Positions 13,053 through 21,172 of a stretch of DNA of 44,193 bases are shown here, in pieces. The stretch's first letter is position 1, and every line of letters starts with the position of its first letter. This stretch comes from Cellulomonadaceae bacterium (GTDB lineage Bacteria; Actinomycetota; Actinomycetes; Actinomycetales; Cellulomonadaceae). The stretch is taken from assembly GCA_031256435.1 (NCBI GenBank), contig JAIRQO010000055.1, positions 1-44,193 on the forward strand, given 5' to 3'. The position numbers and the translations under genes are program-made. The notes beneath the pieces are model-generated. The model was given only the letters and a program-made list of their open reading frames with translations, made no database searches and was not told the DNA's origin.

Positions 13053-15110
13053 ATGAACTTTTGGTCCGCCTATGCCCAAGGATTCGCGCGCGTAGCCGCC
13101 GTCACCGTTCCCGTGACCGTAGCCGATCCCCAGGCCAACGCCCGTGCCATCCTGGAACAAGCGCAGGTGTGTCATGACAACGCAGTGGCCGTGGCCGTGT
13201 TCCCAGAGCTCTCGCTGACCGGCTACGCCATTGATGATCTCTTCCTCCAGGACCCACTCCTGGAATCCACACTCGCAGCCCTCGCGGACCTGGTGGAGGC
13301 TTCCAAGAACCTCCTGCCCGTCATCATCGTCGGGGCGCCCCTGCTGCACAACACGCGCCTACTCAACTGCGCCGTGGTCATTCACCAAGGGCGCATTTTG
13401 GGGGTGGCGCCCAAGAGTTACTTGCCCAACTATCGCGAGTTCTACGAACGCCGATGGTTCCAGCCGGGCGATGACCTGCGCGGCGCCAGCATTGAGATCC
13501 TCGGCACTGAGGTGCCACTCGGCCCGGACCTGATCTTCACCGCCACGGATGTGCGCGGCCTGCACCTGCACGTGGAGGTCTGCGAGGACATGTGGGTGCC
13601 CATCCCTCCGTCGTCGGAAGCCGTGCTGGCCGGGGCTACCGTATTGGCCAACCTCTCCGCCTCCCCCATCACCGTGGCGCGGGCGGACACGCGGCAACTC
13701 ATGGTGCGTTCGGCCTCGGCGCGCGGCAATGCCGCCTACATTTACGCGGCCGCCTCCCCCGGCGAGTCCTCCACGGACCTCAGTTGGGACGGGCAAACGG
13801 AAATTTACGAGTGCGGCGATCTCCTGGGAGAATCCGAGCGCTTCCCGGACGGGCCGCGCAGCACCATGGTGGATGTGGATGTGGATCGGCTCCGGCAGGA
13901 GCGGCAACGTCAGGCATCGTTCGACGATAATCGGCGCGGGGTAGCCCCACGCGCCGAGGGGTTCCGGCGGATAGCGTTCACGCTGAACCCGCCGTTGACG
14001 GACATCGGACTGCTGCGGCCGGTGGACCGCTTCCCCTTTGTTCCCGACGAAGAAGAGCGGCTTGCCCTGGATTGCTACGAGGCATACAACATCCAGGTCA
14101 GCGCCTTGGTGCAACGGATTCGTTCCATCGGTGCGCCGAAAATTGTCATTGGCGTGTCCGGAGGGCTGGACTCTACGCATGCTCTCATCGTCGCCGCCAA
14201 AGCGATGGACCTGCTGGGCAGGCCTCGCTCGGACATTCTGGGGTACACCATGCCCGGGTTTGCCACGGGGGCGGAGACCAAGGATCGCGCGTGGAGGCTG
14301 GGCGAGTCCCTCGGTGTGAGTTTTGAAGAAATTGACATTCGGCCTGCGGCCACGCAGATGCTGAAGGACATGGGTCACCCGTTTGGGCGGGGCGAACCGG
14401 TGTATGACGTCACGTTTGAGAACGTACAGGCCGGGTTGCGCACGGATTACTTGTTCCGGTTGGCCAACCACCTGGGCGGAATTGTGCTGGGGACTGGGGA
14501 CTTGTCCGAGTTGGCGCTCGGGTGGGCCACATATGGTGTGGGTGACCAGATGAGCCACTACGGCATCAACGTGGGCGTGCCCAAGACGCTGATTCAACAC
14601 CTGATTCGGTGGGTGGCGTCCACGGACCAATTGGACACGGGTGGGCCGGATTCGGACACCAACGTGGTGTTGCGGGAGATTCTGGACCAGGAGATTTCCC
14701 CGGAGTTGGTCCCAGCAGATGCCGATGGCGCCCTGCAATCCACGCAGGCCAAGATTGGCCCATACCCGTTGCAGGACTTCAACCTTTATTGGCTCCTGCG
14801 GTACGGGATCCGTCCGTCCAAGATCGCGTTCCTGAGTTGGCATGCCTGGCATGACGCTGCCGCGGGGGCGTGGCCTCCCGGATTCCCGGAGGCGGACCGC
14901 GTGGCTTATGACCTGGCCACCATCAAGAAGTGGCTGGAGTTGTTTGTTCGGCGCTTCTTCTCCAACCAGTTCAAGCGCACGTGCATCCCCAACGGACCCA
15001 AGGTGCTGCCTGCGGGAACGCTGTCACCACGCGGGGACTGGCGCATGCCCTCGGACGCCTCCGCCGCCGCCTGGCTGGCCGACCTCCAGAACGTGCCGGA
15101 CGCCGAGTAG
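13053..15110 (+). CDS. nadE: Glutamine-dependent NAD+ synthetase
   Basis: 685 aa, close to the mycobacterial enzyme. The N-terminal nitrilase-type glutaminase domain has the catalytic triad Glu (FPELSLTGYAIDDLF, ~E52), Lys (APKSYLPNYREFYERRWF, ~K121) and Cys (VEVCEDMW, ~C177). The C-terminal ATP-pyrophosphatase domain has the P-loop IVIGVSGGLDSTHAL near residue 368, then GTGDLSELALGWATYGVGD and LPAGTLSPRGDWRMPSD. It amidates nicotinic acid adenine dinucleotide to NAD+ using ATP and glutamine-derived ammonia, in the cytosol. The reading frame is open far upstream, but ATG 13053 starts the conserved domain (MNFWSAYAQGFARVAAV) and has a -10-like hexamer 6 bases before it. It stands alone and ends in a strong hairpin. 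Confidence 0.96.
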   Translation: MNFWSAYAQGFARVAAVTVPVTVADPQANARAILEQAQVCHDNAVAVAVFPELSLTGYAIDDLFLQDPLLESTLAALADLVEASKNLLPVIIVGAPLLHNTRLLNCAVVIHQGRILGVAPKSYLPNYREFYERRWFQPGDDLRGASIEILGTEVPLGPDLIFTATDVRGLHLHVEVCEDMWVPIPPSSEAVLAGATVLANLSASPITVARADTRQLMVRSASARGNAAYIYAAASPGESSTDLSWDGQTEIYECGDLLGESERFPDGPRSTMVDVDVDRLRQERQRQASFDDNRRGVAPRAEGFRRIAFTLNPPLTDIGLLRPVDRFPFVPDEEERLALDCYEAYNIQVSALVQRIRSIGAPKIVIGVSGGLDSTHALIVAAKAMDLLGRPRSDILGYTMPGFATGAETKDRAWRLGESLGVSFEEIDIRPAATQMLKDMGHPFGRGEPVYDVTFENVQAGLRTDYLFRLANHLGGIVLGTGDLSELALGWATYGVGDQMSHYGINVGVPKTLIQHLIRWVASTDQLDTGGPDSDTNVVLREILDQEISPELVPADADGALQSTQAKIGPYPLQDFNLYWLLRYGIRPSKIAFLSWHAWHDAAAGAWPPGFPEADRVAYDLATIKKWLELFVRRFFSNQFKRTCIPNGPKVLPAGTLSPRGDWRMPSDASAAAWLADLQNVPDAE

Positions 15111-15144
15111 GGCGCCTGCCCTTTCAGGCATGCTCGACGAGATA

Positions 15145-15174
15145 CTGCGAGGCCTCCCCATGGGAGGCCCGCAG
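15145..15174 (+). terminator. Hairpin after nadE
   Basis: CTGCG-A-GGCCTCCC / GGGAGGCC-CGCAG with a 3-base loop gives a 13-bp stem with one bulge, 34 bases after the nadE stop. No T run follows, so it may act as a Rho-assisted or RNA-stabilising hairpin. Confidence 0.5.
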
Positions 15175-15197
15175 CATGACGAGGGGTTGGATTCACC

Positions 15198-15346
15198 GCA
15201 AGGCGACCGATAACGCCGCGAGATAGGCGCTATCCCGTGTTCCCAGAACACTGGAGAGCGCTCATATCGCAAGGCAGAGGAGGCGCCGCCTACGGGTAGT
15301 AGGCAAGGCGACGATAACGCCGCGAGGTGAGTGCTACCCAGTGTTC
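15198..15346. repeat. Imperfect direct repeat (~45 bp) at the ppc 3' end
   Basis: Copy 1 (15198-15242) and copy 2 (15303-15346) share GCAAGGCGA, CGATAACGCCGCGAG, GTGCTA/GCGCTA and GTGTTC. Copy 2 overlaps the last codons and stop of ppc; copy 1 is outside the gene. A fragment (CGCAAGGCAGAGGAGGCGCC) at about 15266 may be a third trace. Confidence 0.7.
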
Positions 15347-18069
15347 TGCAGCCCGGCGGAGACGCCATTGACGGTGAGCAGCAGCAGGTGCTGCCAGGAT
15401 TCCCGTGCCACCAAGGCGGCCTCGGAGGAATCATCCTTCCGCAAGGCGCGCAGGGCGCGGACCTGAATCAAGGACAGGGCGTCAATGTAGGGGGCACGCA
15501 ACTGGATGGCTCGGCTGAGCACGCGGCGTGACTCCAGGGGCCATTCGTCGCCCGTAATCTTCAGCACCCAATCACGAGTCAAGGCCATTTCTTCCATCAC
15601 CAAGGCCGCCAAATCTGGGCGGTCTCCCAGGTCCAGGTACATCTCGGCAATGCGTTCGTCAATCTTGGCCAGGGACATCTCTACGTTGTCCAGCATGGTG
15701 TTGAACAGCGGCCAGGTGCGGAAGGCGTCCTGTAGGATTTCCAACCCGTCCTCGCGGGATTCGGCAAACTCCTTCAGGGACGTTCCCAATCCGTACCAAC
15801 CAGCCAGGTTGATGCGCGCTTGGCTCCAGGAGAAGACCCACGGAATGGCGCGTAGGTCATCCAGTGAGTTCACGGACAGGCCACGCTTGGCGGGACGCGA
15901 ACCGATGGCCAGCATGCCGATCTCTTCAAGCGGCGTCACCTGAGCAAACCAGCCGGGGAAGCCTTCGGAGCGCACCAACTCGTGGAAGCGCGTGCGGGAA
16001 CTGGCATCCAGTGCCTCAGCAACATCGGCAAACTTCTTGGCAGCCTCAGCGGTGCGCTTTTCCACGCTCGGCGCTCCGGCCAAGAGTGTGGCAGCAGCCA
16101 CCTGCTCAATGTGCCTGCCAGCAATCGTCGGGTCACCGTAACGCGCCAAGATGACCTCACCCTGCTCGGTGAGTTTGAACCGGCCGTCCACGGACCCTGG
16201 AGGTTGAGCCATGAGCGCACGGTTGGCGGGGCCGCCGCCGCGTCCCAGGGAGCCGCCGCGCCCATGGAAGAGCGTCAGCGTGATGGAGTGCTTCTTGGCC
16301 CACGCGGTGATCCGCGCCTGCGCGCTGAACAGTGCCAGGGTGGCGGACACGGGGCCCACGTCCTTGGACGAGTCCGAGTACCCCAGCATCACTTCCACGC
16401 GTCGGCCGTTTTCTGACAGGCGCTTTTGCACCTGGGGCATGGTCAACATGGCATCGAGGATGTTGACGGAGTTTTCTAAATCGTCGAAGGTTTCAAACAG
16501 CGGGATAGCGTCCATGACGGGGCGATCAGCCGGGTCCGGGAACACAAGTTCCGCTAACTGATACACCGCAGCCAGGTGCTCCGGCGCTTGCGTGAAGGAC
16601 ACAATGAACCTCCGCGCAGCGCGCACGCCGTAGCGCGATTGCACAGCGCCCAAGGCCCGGAAGGTGTCCAGCACCTCGCGCGTGCGGTCCGTCAGGGACC
16701 AGGAGTTGATGCCCTTCTCGTGGATCTCGGCCAGCGCTTCAGCGTGTACCTGCGAGTGTTGACGCACTTCCAGTTCAGCCAAGTGGAACCCAAAGGTTTG
16801 CACCTGCCACACCAGGCGCTGCAACTGCCCGTAGGCCGTGCGGCTGGCACCGGCGTTGACCAGGGATTCCTGCACAATGCGTAGGTCATCCTCCAGTTTT
16901 TCTGCGGTGCGATACGCCAGGTCAGCGTTGCGTTCACGCGTGGCGGCAATCCGCGCAGCAATCATGATCATGACGGCGCGGTGCGGCTCACCAGGCGAGT
17001 CATGGATGGCACCTTCCGCCGTTCCCGACGAGATTTGGCGCAGGTGTCCCCACAGGGCCAGCAGTCCGTCCGAGGGAGGGGTGTCAATATCCGAGACGGT
17101 GATCTTCTTGGCCACGGCACGCGTCTGTGCTTCCAAGGCGTTCAGGGCGTTGGCCGAAGCGAGGCGCGCAGCCCGCATGGTGATATCGGCGGTGACGTTG
17201 GGGTTACCGTCCCGGTCTCCACCAATCCAGGTGCCGAGTTTGACAAACGGTTGTGCCACGGGCTTGGCCACACCGGCCTTCTCCCCCAGCAGCCAGTCAT
17301 CCAGGCGGCGGTAGACGTCCGGGAAGGTGTCAAAGAGCGTGGTGTTGAACACGTTGACCGCGTTCTTCACCTCGTCCATCACGGTGGGCTTAGCCAACCG
17401 CAGCGGCGCTGTACGCCACAGGATGTCAATTTCTGCCAGCAGGTGGCGCTCCAGTTCCGCGGCGCGCGTTCCTGATGGGTGCAGCGTGTCCCGGGTGGAG
17501 AGGATGTCTGAAATCCTGCGCAGCGCGCGGGACACGGCTCGTCTGCGTGCCTCGGTGGGGTGGGCGGTCAGCACGGGGCGGAATTCAATCTCGGACAGCC
17601 GCTTCAGGGCTTCCTCGCGGCCCACTTCTTCGGCCAGTTGATCCACGGCAGCCGGAATGGACTCGTCCACGGGCGGGTCACCCAGTGCGGAGGAATCCCC
17701 GGTGGCGCGCACTACGCGGACGCGGTGGAATTCTTCGGCCACATTGGCCAAGTGGAAGTAGCAGGTGAAGGCTCGCGCAATCTGATCGGCACGCTCCACG
17801 CTGAAGGTTTCCACCAGGGCAGCGGCCTCGTTGAGCAAGGCAGTGCGGTGCTGGGCATCCTCGGCGTAGGCCCTGATGGACAGGCTCCGCAGATTCTCCA
17901 CGTCATCGAGCAGGTCCTGCCCGCCGGCTTCCTGCAGAATCTGGCCGAGCAGCCGTCCCAGGTAACGCGTATCATCACGCAGTTGCTCGGGCAAGGACAT
18001 CCGCACGTTGAGGCGGTCCAGTGCCTGAGTTTCGGTAATCGGCTGCGAAGCCTTTTCCTTGGTGGTCAT
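15334..18069 (-). CDS. ppc: Phosphoenolpyruvate carboxylase
   Basis: 911 aa, full length for the family. It carboxylates PEP with bicarbonate to oxaloacetate, replenishing the TCA cycle. Visible active-site landmarks are the catalytic-His block FRPVLTAHPTEARRRAVSRA, WIGGDRDGNPNVTADIT, VMLGYSDSSKDVG, the glycine loop LFHGRGGSLGRGGGPANRA and IPWVFSWSQARINLAGWYGL; the chain ends QNTG, close to the invariant C-terminal NTG that enters the active site. ATG 18069 has no ribosome site but TAAATT ends 6 bases before it, so a leaderless mRNA is likely. It follows the antiporter gene by 94 bases on the same strand. Allosteric control is expected for the family but not readable here. Confidence 0.97.
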   Translation of the reverse strand: MTTKEKASQPITETQALDRLNVRMSLPEQLRDDTRYLGRLLGQILQEAGGQDLLDDVENLRSLSIRAYAEDAQHRTALLNEAAALVETFSVERADQIARAFTCYFHLANVAEEFHRVRVVRATGDSSALGDPPVDESIPAAVDQLAEEVGREEALKRLSEIEFRPVLTAHPTEARRRAVSRALRRISDILSTRDTLHPSGTRAAELERHLLAEIDILWRTAPLRLAKPTVMDEVKNAVNVFNTTLFDTFPDVYRRLDDWLLGEKAGVAKPVAQPFVKLGTWIGGDRDGNPNVTADITMRAARLASANALNALEAQTRAVAKKITVSDIDTPPSDGLLALWGHLRQISSGTAEGAIHDSPGEPHRAVMIMIAARIAATRERNADLAYRTAEKLEDDLRIVQESLVNAGASRTAYGQLQRLVWQVQTFGFHLAELEVRQHSQVHAEALAEIHEKGINSWSLTDRTREVLDTFRALGAVQSRYGVRAARRFIVSFTQAPEHLAAVYQLAELVFPDPADRPVMDAIPLFETFDDLENSVNILDAMLTMPQVQKRLSENGRRVEVMLGYSDSSKDVGPVSATLALFSAQARITAWAKKHSITLTLFHGRGGSLGRGGGPANRALMAQPPGSVDGRFKLTEQGEVILARYGDPTIAGRHIEQVAAATLLAGAPSVEKRTAEAAKKFADVAEALDASSRTRFHELVRSEGFPGWFAQVTPLEEIGMLAIGSRPAKRGLSVNSLDDLRAIPWVFSWSQARINLAGWYGLGTSLKEFAESREDGLEILQDAFRTWPLFNTMLDNVEMSLAKIDERIAEMYLDLGDRPDLAALVMEEMALTRDWVLKITGDEWPLESRRVLSRAIQLRAPYIDALSLIQVRALRALRKDDSSEAALVARESWQHLLLLTVNGVSAGLQNTG

Positions 18070-18075
18070 GATAGC

Positions 18076-18081
18076 AATTTA
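18076..18081 (-). promoter_or_regulatory. Putative -10 of leaderless ppc transcript
   Basis: TAAATT on the minus strand ends 6 bases before ATG 18069. Confidence 0.4.
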
Positions 18082-18163
18082 TGGTTTTTCTGACGGAGGC
18101 GTTAACTCACGGCGCGCTGAGGCCGGTTCCTGGCTCCCGCTGCGCGTCCCCGCCGGACGCGAA

Positions 18164-20305
18164 TTACCCCACCACTTCCTCGCCACCGGAGTAATCTAAG
18201 GCTGAATCCACCTTCATCTCCAAGGTGATTTGCTCGGCATCCAGCGTGGCCAACGTGGTGCTGAGTTGGTGGGAATCCCGCGTTCCTTCGCTGCGCTCTT
18301 TCAGCAACGCCTTGCGTTGCGCCTTGATGGTTCGGATCCGCAATTCGCGGTATTGCGCCAATTGCTCTGCCGATTCCTCGGCGTCCACCTCCGAGGTCAT
18401 TTGCTCACTGAGCATGTAATCCAGCGCACGCCCCACAATCTCGGGATCGTAGGGACTCCCGTCTCGGCGGTGAAGGTTGGGGTCCTCCAGCAATTCGCGT
18501 GACGCGGCTTCCAAGGTGCGGCGCAGGCTGAGGTCATCTTCCGCTGAGGATTCTCCCGTACCCACCAGGTTCAGGCGCCTCAGCACCCACGGCAGGGTGC
18601 CCCCCTGAACCAGCAGCGTGCCCGCTGCCACGGCAAAAGCCAACAACACCACCATGGAACGGTGCGGGAAGGTGCGCGGAAGTGTTTGGGCAGCGGCCAA
18701 GGTGACCACGCCTCGCATCCCCGCCCATACAATCAAGATGCCTTCAGGCCGTCCCAGCGGCTTGGTCATCAAGTAGTCAGCATCAGCCACGCTCCGCACC
18801 AGGCGGTATCGCAATTTCTCCACGCGTTCCGTGGGCACTTCCACGGACCGTGGCACGCGTTGTGGGAGGCCGCCCTGCTGGGCAACATGCTTCTGAACAC
18901 GTTCGGCGGCACGGACCACCGGGCTCGGCACCCCAGCGGCAGGAACTACCGGACTGGGAACGGTGACGGTGGCACCCTCGGCACTGGGGGCCGGAGGCAC
19001 CTCCCCGTGCGGCAGCCAGGCGGGTGGGCAAGGGTTCGTGTTATCGCCTAGGGCATCCGCCCCTGCGGCATTACTCCCTGCGGCACCCGCCGTCACCTGA
19101 TCGTTCGACGATGAAGCGGCAAACGGCCCACCCGAAACCCTCCACTGTGCTGGCTCAGCGTGCGCCAGTGCTTCATCCAAGCCCGCAATCACGGTGGTCT
19201 GCGGACCAAGGGTGATGACGTCTCCCACGCCTTCTGCGTTCAGTTTGGCATCCAGGCGTTCCGTCACCGCATTCAACCGTTCACGCTGAGCGGCGCGCCG
19301 TTTGGACCTCACGGACACGCGCCACAGCAACGGTGCCACAAAGAGCGCGCGAATCACCAACACCAACACTGCTGCCAACACCGCCAACCCCATGGCCAGC
19401 CAGATCCTGCCGTGGTCCAGCAACACGTCACCCACCATGGTGGCCAGTTCCAACCCCATTACCAGGAACACGGCACCTTCCAACAGGCCCTCCAGGGTGC
19501 TCCAGTTGGTGTGTTCAAAGAGCCGATCCTGCGGAGAGAGGTGTTTGGCAGCACCGTGTCCCGTTACCAGACCCGCCGTCACCACGGCCACGAGGCCCGA
19601 GGCATGGAGGTGTTCGGCGGGAATGAAGGCGGCAAAGGGCACCAGGAAGGACACGGCGGTGCTGAGTTCTGCTGACCCCAGCCGTTTGCGGACTACTAAG
19701 CCCGCCCATCCCACCAGAACGCCGGTCAGTACGGCACCCACCACGGCCCACACAAAGTCCCCCACCACGGAACCGAATTCCACGGTGGCGGCAGTGGCGG
19801 CCACTGCGGAACGCAGGAGTACCAGGGAGGTGGCATCGTTGAGCAGGCCTTCACCTTCCAGCACCGTGACAACGCGTGGCGGACCGCCTAGCCGTTTAGT
19901 GATGGCGGTGGCTACTGCGTCCGTAGGGGACAGGATCGCACCCAGCGCAATCCCGCCCGCCAGGCCCAAATCCGGAATGAAGGACCAAAACACCAGTCCC
20001 AGCAGCCCCGCAGAGAGCACCACCAAAGCCACGGACAACATGCCAATAGCGGCAAAATCACGCCGGAAATCCATCGTCGGGAGAGCAACAGCCGTGGAAT
20101 ACAGAAGCGGCGGGAGCACCCCCGCCAAAATCCACTCCGGCTCAATTTCCACCGCAGGCATGCCGGGAATGAAGGAGATTCCCACGCCGAGGAGCACCAG
20201 GAGCAGGGGCGCCGCCATGCCGAGTTTGGGGGCGAGTGCCGTCACCCCAATGACGGCCACTAGGCCCACGAGCACCACGGCCAGCATATCCATGGGTACT
20301 ATCAT
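18164..20305 (-). CDS. CPA1-type Na+/H+ antiporter with large cytosolic insertion
   Basis: 713 aa. The N-terminal half has the CPA1/NhaP membrane core: LPPLLYSTAVALPT, GAILSPTDAVATAI (ion-binding Asp in a broken helix), LLNDATSLVLLRSA, and LLEGAVFLVMGLEL. Around residues 335-515 the core is interrupted by ~180 hydrophilic residues containing Ala/Pro/Gly-rich stretches. The membrane domain then resumes with PEGILIVWAGMRGVVTLAAA and a last pair of helices, before a helical C-terminal tail of ~120 residues (AEQLAQYRELRIRTIKAQRK). It exchanges cytosolic Na+ (or K+) for H+. The insertion is longer than I expect for the family and may be regulatory. ATG 20305 is the first candidate (CATGAT 5 bases upstream); ATG 20293 is the alternative. 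Confidence 0.9.
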   Translation of the reverse strand: MIVPMDMLAVVLVGLVAVIGVTALAPKLGMAAPLLLVLLGVGISFIPGMPAVEIEPEWILAGVLPPLLYSTAVALPTMDFRRDFAAIGMLSVALVVLSAGLLGLVFWSFIPDLGLAGGIALGAILSPTDAVATAITKRLGGPPRVVTVLEGEGLLNDATSLVLLRSAVAATAATVEFGSVVGDFVWAVVGAVLTGVLVGWAGLVVRKRLGSAELSTAVSFLVPFAAFIPAEHLHASGLVAVVTAGLVTGHGAAKHLSPQDRLFEHTNWSTLEGLLEGAVFLVMGLELATMVGDVLLDHGRIWLAMGLAVLAAVLVLVIRALFVAPLLWRVSVRSKRRAAQRERLNAVTERLDAKLNAEGVGDVITLGPQTTVIAGLDEALAHAEPAQWRVSGGPFAASSSNDQVTAGAAGSNAAGADALGDNTNPCPPAWLPHGEVPPAPSAEGATVTVPSPVVPAAGVPSPVVRAAERVQKHVAQQGGLPQRVPRSVEVPTERVEKLRYRLVRSVADADYLMTKPLGRPEGILIVWAGMRGVVTLAAAQTLPRTFPHRSMVVLLAFAVAAGTLLVQGGTLPWVLRRLNLVGTGESSAEDDLSLRRTLEAASRELLEDPNLHRRDGSPYDPEIVGRALDYMLSEQMTSEVDAEESAEQLAQYRELRIRTIKAQRKALLKERSEGTRDSHQLSTTLATLDAEQITLEMKVDSALDYSGGEEVVG

Positions 20306-20322
20306 CGCCTATCATGCGCCCC

Positions 20323-20342
20323 GGTGCAGCGTGCGCTGCACC
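20323..20342. promoter_or_regulatory. 20-bp palindrome in a divergent promoter region
   Basis: GGTGCAGCGTGCGCTGCACC has 9-bp arms around TG. It sits between the divergent antiporter and CPBP protease starts, 18 bases from the former and 29 from the latter, so a regulator bound here could affect both. No regulator is identified. Confidence 0.5.
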
Positions 20343-20358
20343 TCACCACGCATCACAG

Positions 20359-20364
20359 TAGCCT
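20359..20364 (+). promoter_or_regulatory. Putative -10 of leaderless CPBP transcript
   Basis: TAGCCT ends 6 bases before GTG 20371; there is no Shine-Dalgarno. Confidence 0.4.
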
Positions 20365-20370
20365 TGACTG

Positions 20371-21162
20371 GTGCGCGCAACCAGGGTGATCCGATGGGAG
20401 ATTGCCATCCTCCTGGCGCTGAGCCTGGGGAAGTCTGCCGTGTACTCCATTGTTTCCCTGATTGTTCGCCTGACGGACTCCACTCCCCTGGCACATCAAA
20501 CAGCCACGCTGAACCCCACGCTGTCCGAGCGCCCCATGGTGGACTTGACGTACAACCTGCTGTCCATCATCTTTGCCCTAGTCCCCGTGGCGCTGGCCAT
20601 TTACTTGCTCAATGCCCGTGGCCAGCGCGCCTCCGTGACCACCGTTCTGGGATTGACGCCCGCTCGCCCCGCGCGTGACTTCCGCTATGGAGTGGGGTTA
20701 GCCGCAGCGGTGGGAATCCCCGGCCTAGCCTTCTTTGCGATGAGCAGGGTGCTGGGCATCACGGTGAACGTGCAGGCCAGTGCGCTGAATCCCGCGTGGT
20801 GGACCATTCCCGTGTTGGTGCTCTCCGCCTTCCAAAATGGCGTGCTGGAGGAAGTAGTGGTGGTGGGCTACCTCTTTGAACGCACCCGAGATATTGGCTG
20901 GTCTCCCTCGGTGTCCAGGATTGATTGGCGCTTCATGGCCTTCTCCTCCATCCTGCGCGGCACCTACCATCTGTACCAAGGGATCGGACCCTTCTTTGCC
21001 AATATGGTGATGGGGGCGTTCTTTGCGTGGTGGTACCGCAGCCGGTGGGGTCGCAACCGGATTCTGCCCCTGGTGATTGCGCACACGCTCATTGATATTG
21101 TGGCTTTTGTGGGCTATGCCGCGTTGCCGGCCTCGTGGCTCAGCGCGCTGGGCATCGGGTGA
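20371..21162 (+). CDS. CPBP family intramembrane metalloprotease
   Basis: 263 aa with about seven to eight hydrophobic segments, starting EIAILLALSLGKSAVYSIVS. CPBP (CAAX protease / Abi) landmarks are LEEVVVVGYLFERTRDIGW (the paired glutamates, but with Val in place of the Arg of the common EExxxR), SSILRGTYHLYQG (Arg and His), and LVIAHTLIDIVAFVG (His and Asp). The family cleaves membrane-embedded or prenylated substrates, or acts in bacteriocin self-immunity; the natural substrate here is unknown. GTG 20371 is supported by TAGCCT 6 bases upstream. The App1 gene starts 10 bases after its stop, so the two are likely one operon. Confidence 0.88.
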   Translation: MRATRVIRWEIAILLALSLGKSAVYSIVSLIVRLTDSTPLAHQTATLNPTLSERPMVDLTYNLLSIIFALVPVALAIYLLNARGQRASVTTVLGLTPARPARDFRYGVGLAAAVGIPGLAFFAMSRVLGITVNVQASALNPAWWTIPVLVLSAFQNGVLEEVVVVGYLFERTRDIGWSPSVSRIDWRFMAFSSILRGTYHLYQGIGPFFANMVMGAFFAWWYRSRWGRNRILPLVIAHTLIDIVAFVGYAALPASWLSALGIG

Positions 21163-21172
21163 GGGTGATGCT

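Noticed and set aside
13359-14852. 497-codon open frame on the minus strand opposite nadE
   Set aside because: It mirrors the codon pattern of nadE on the other strand, and its sequence (Arg/His/Gly-rich) has no recognisable domain.
19302-20678. 458-codon open frame on the plus strand opposite the antiporter gene
   Set aside because: Low-complexity Ser/Thr/Arg product lying antisense to a clear membrane transporter and running into the CPBP gene in another frame.
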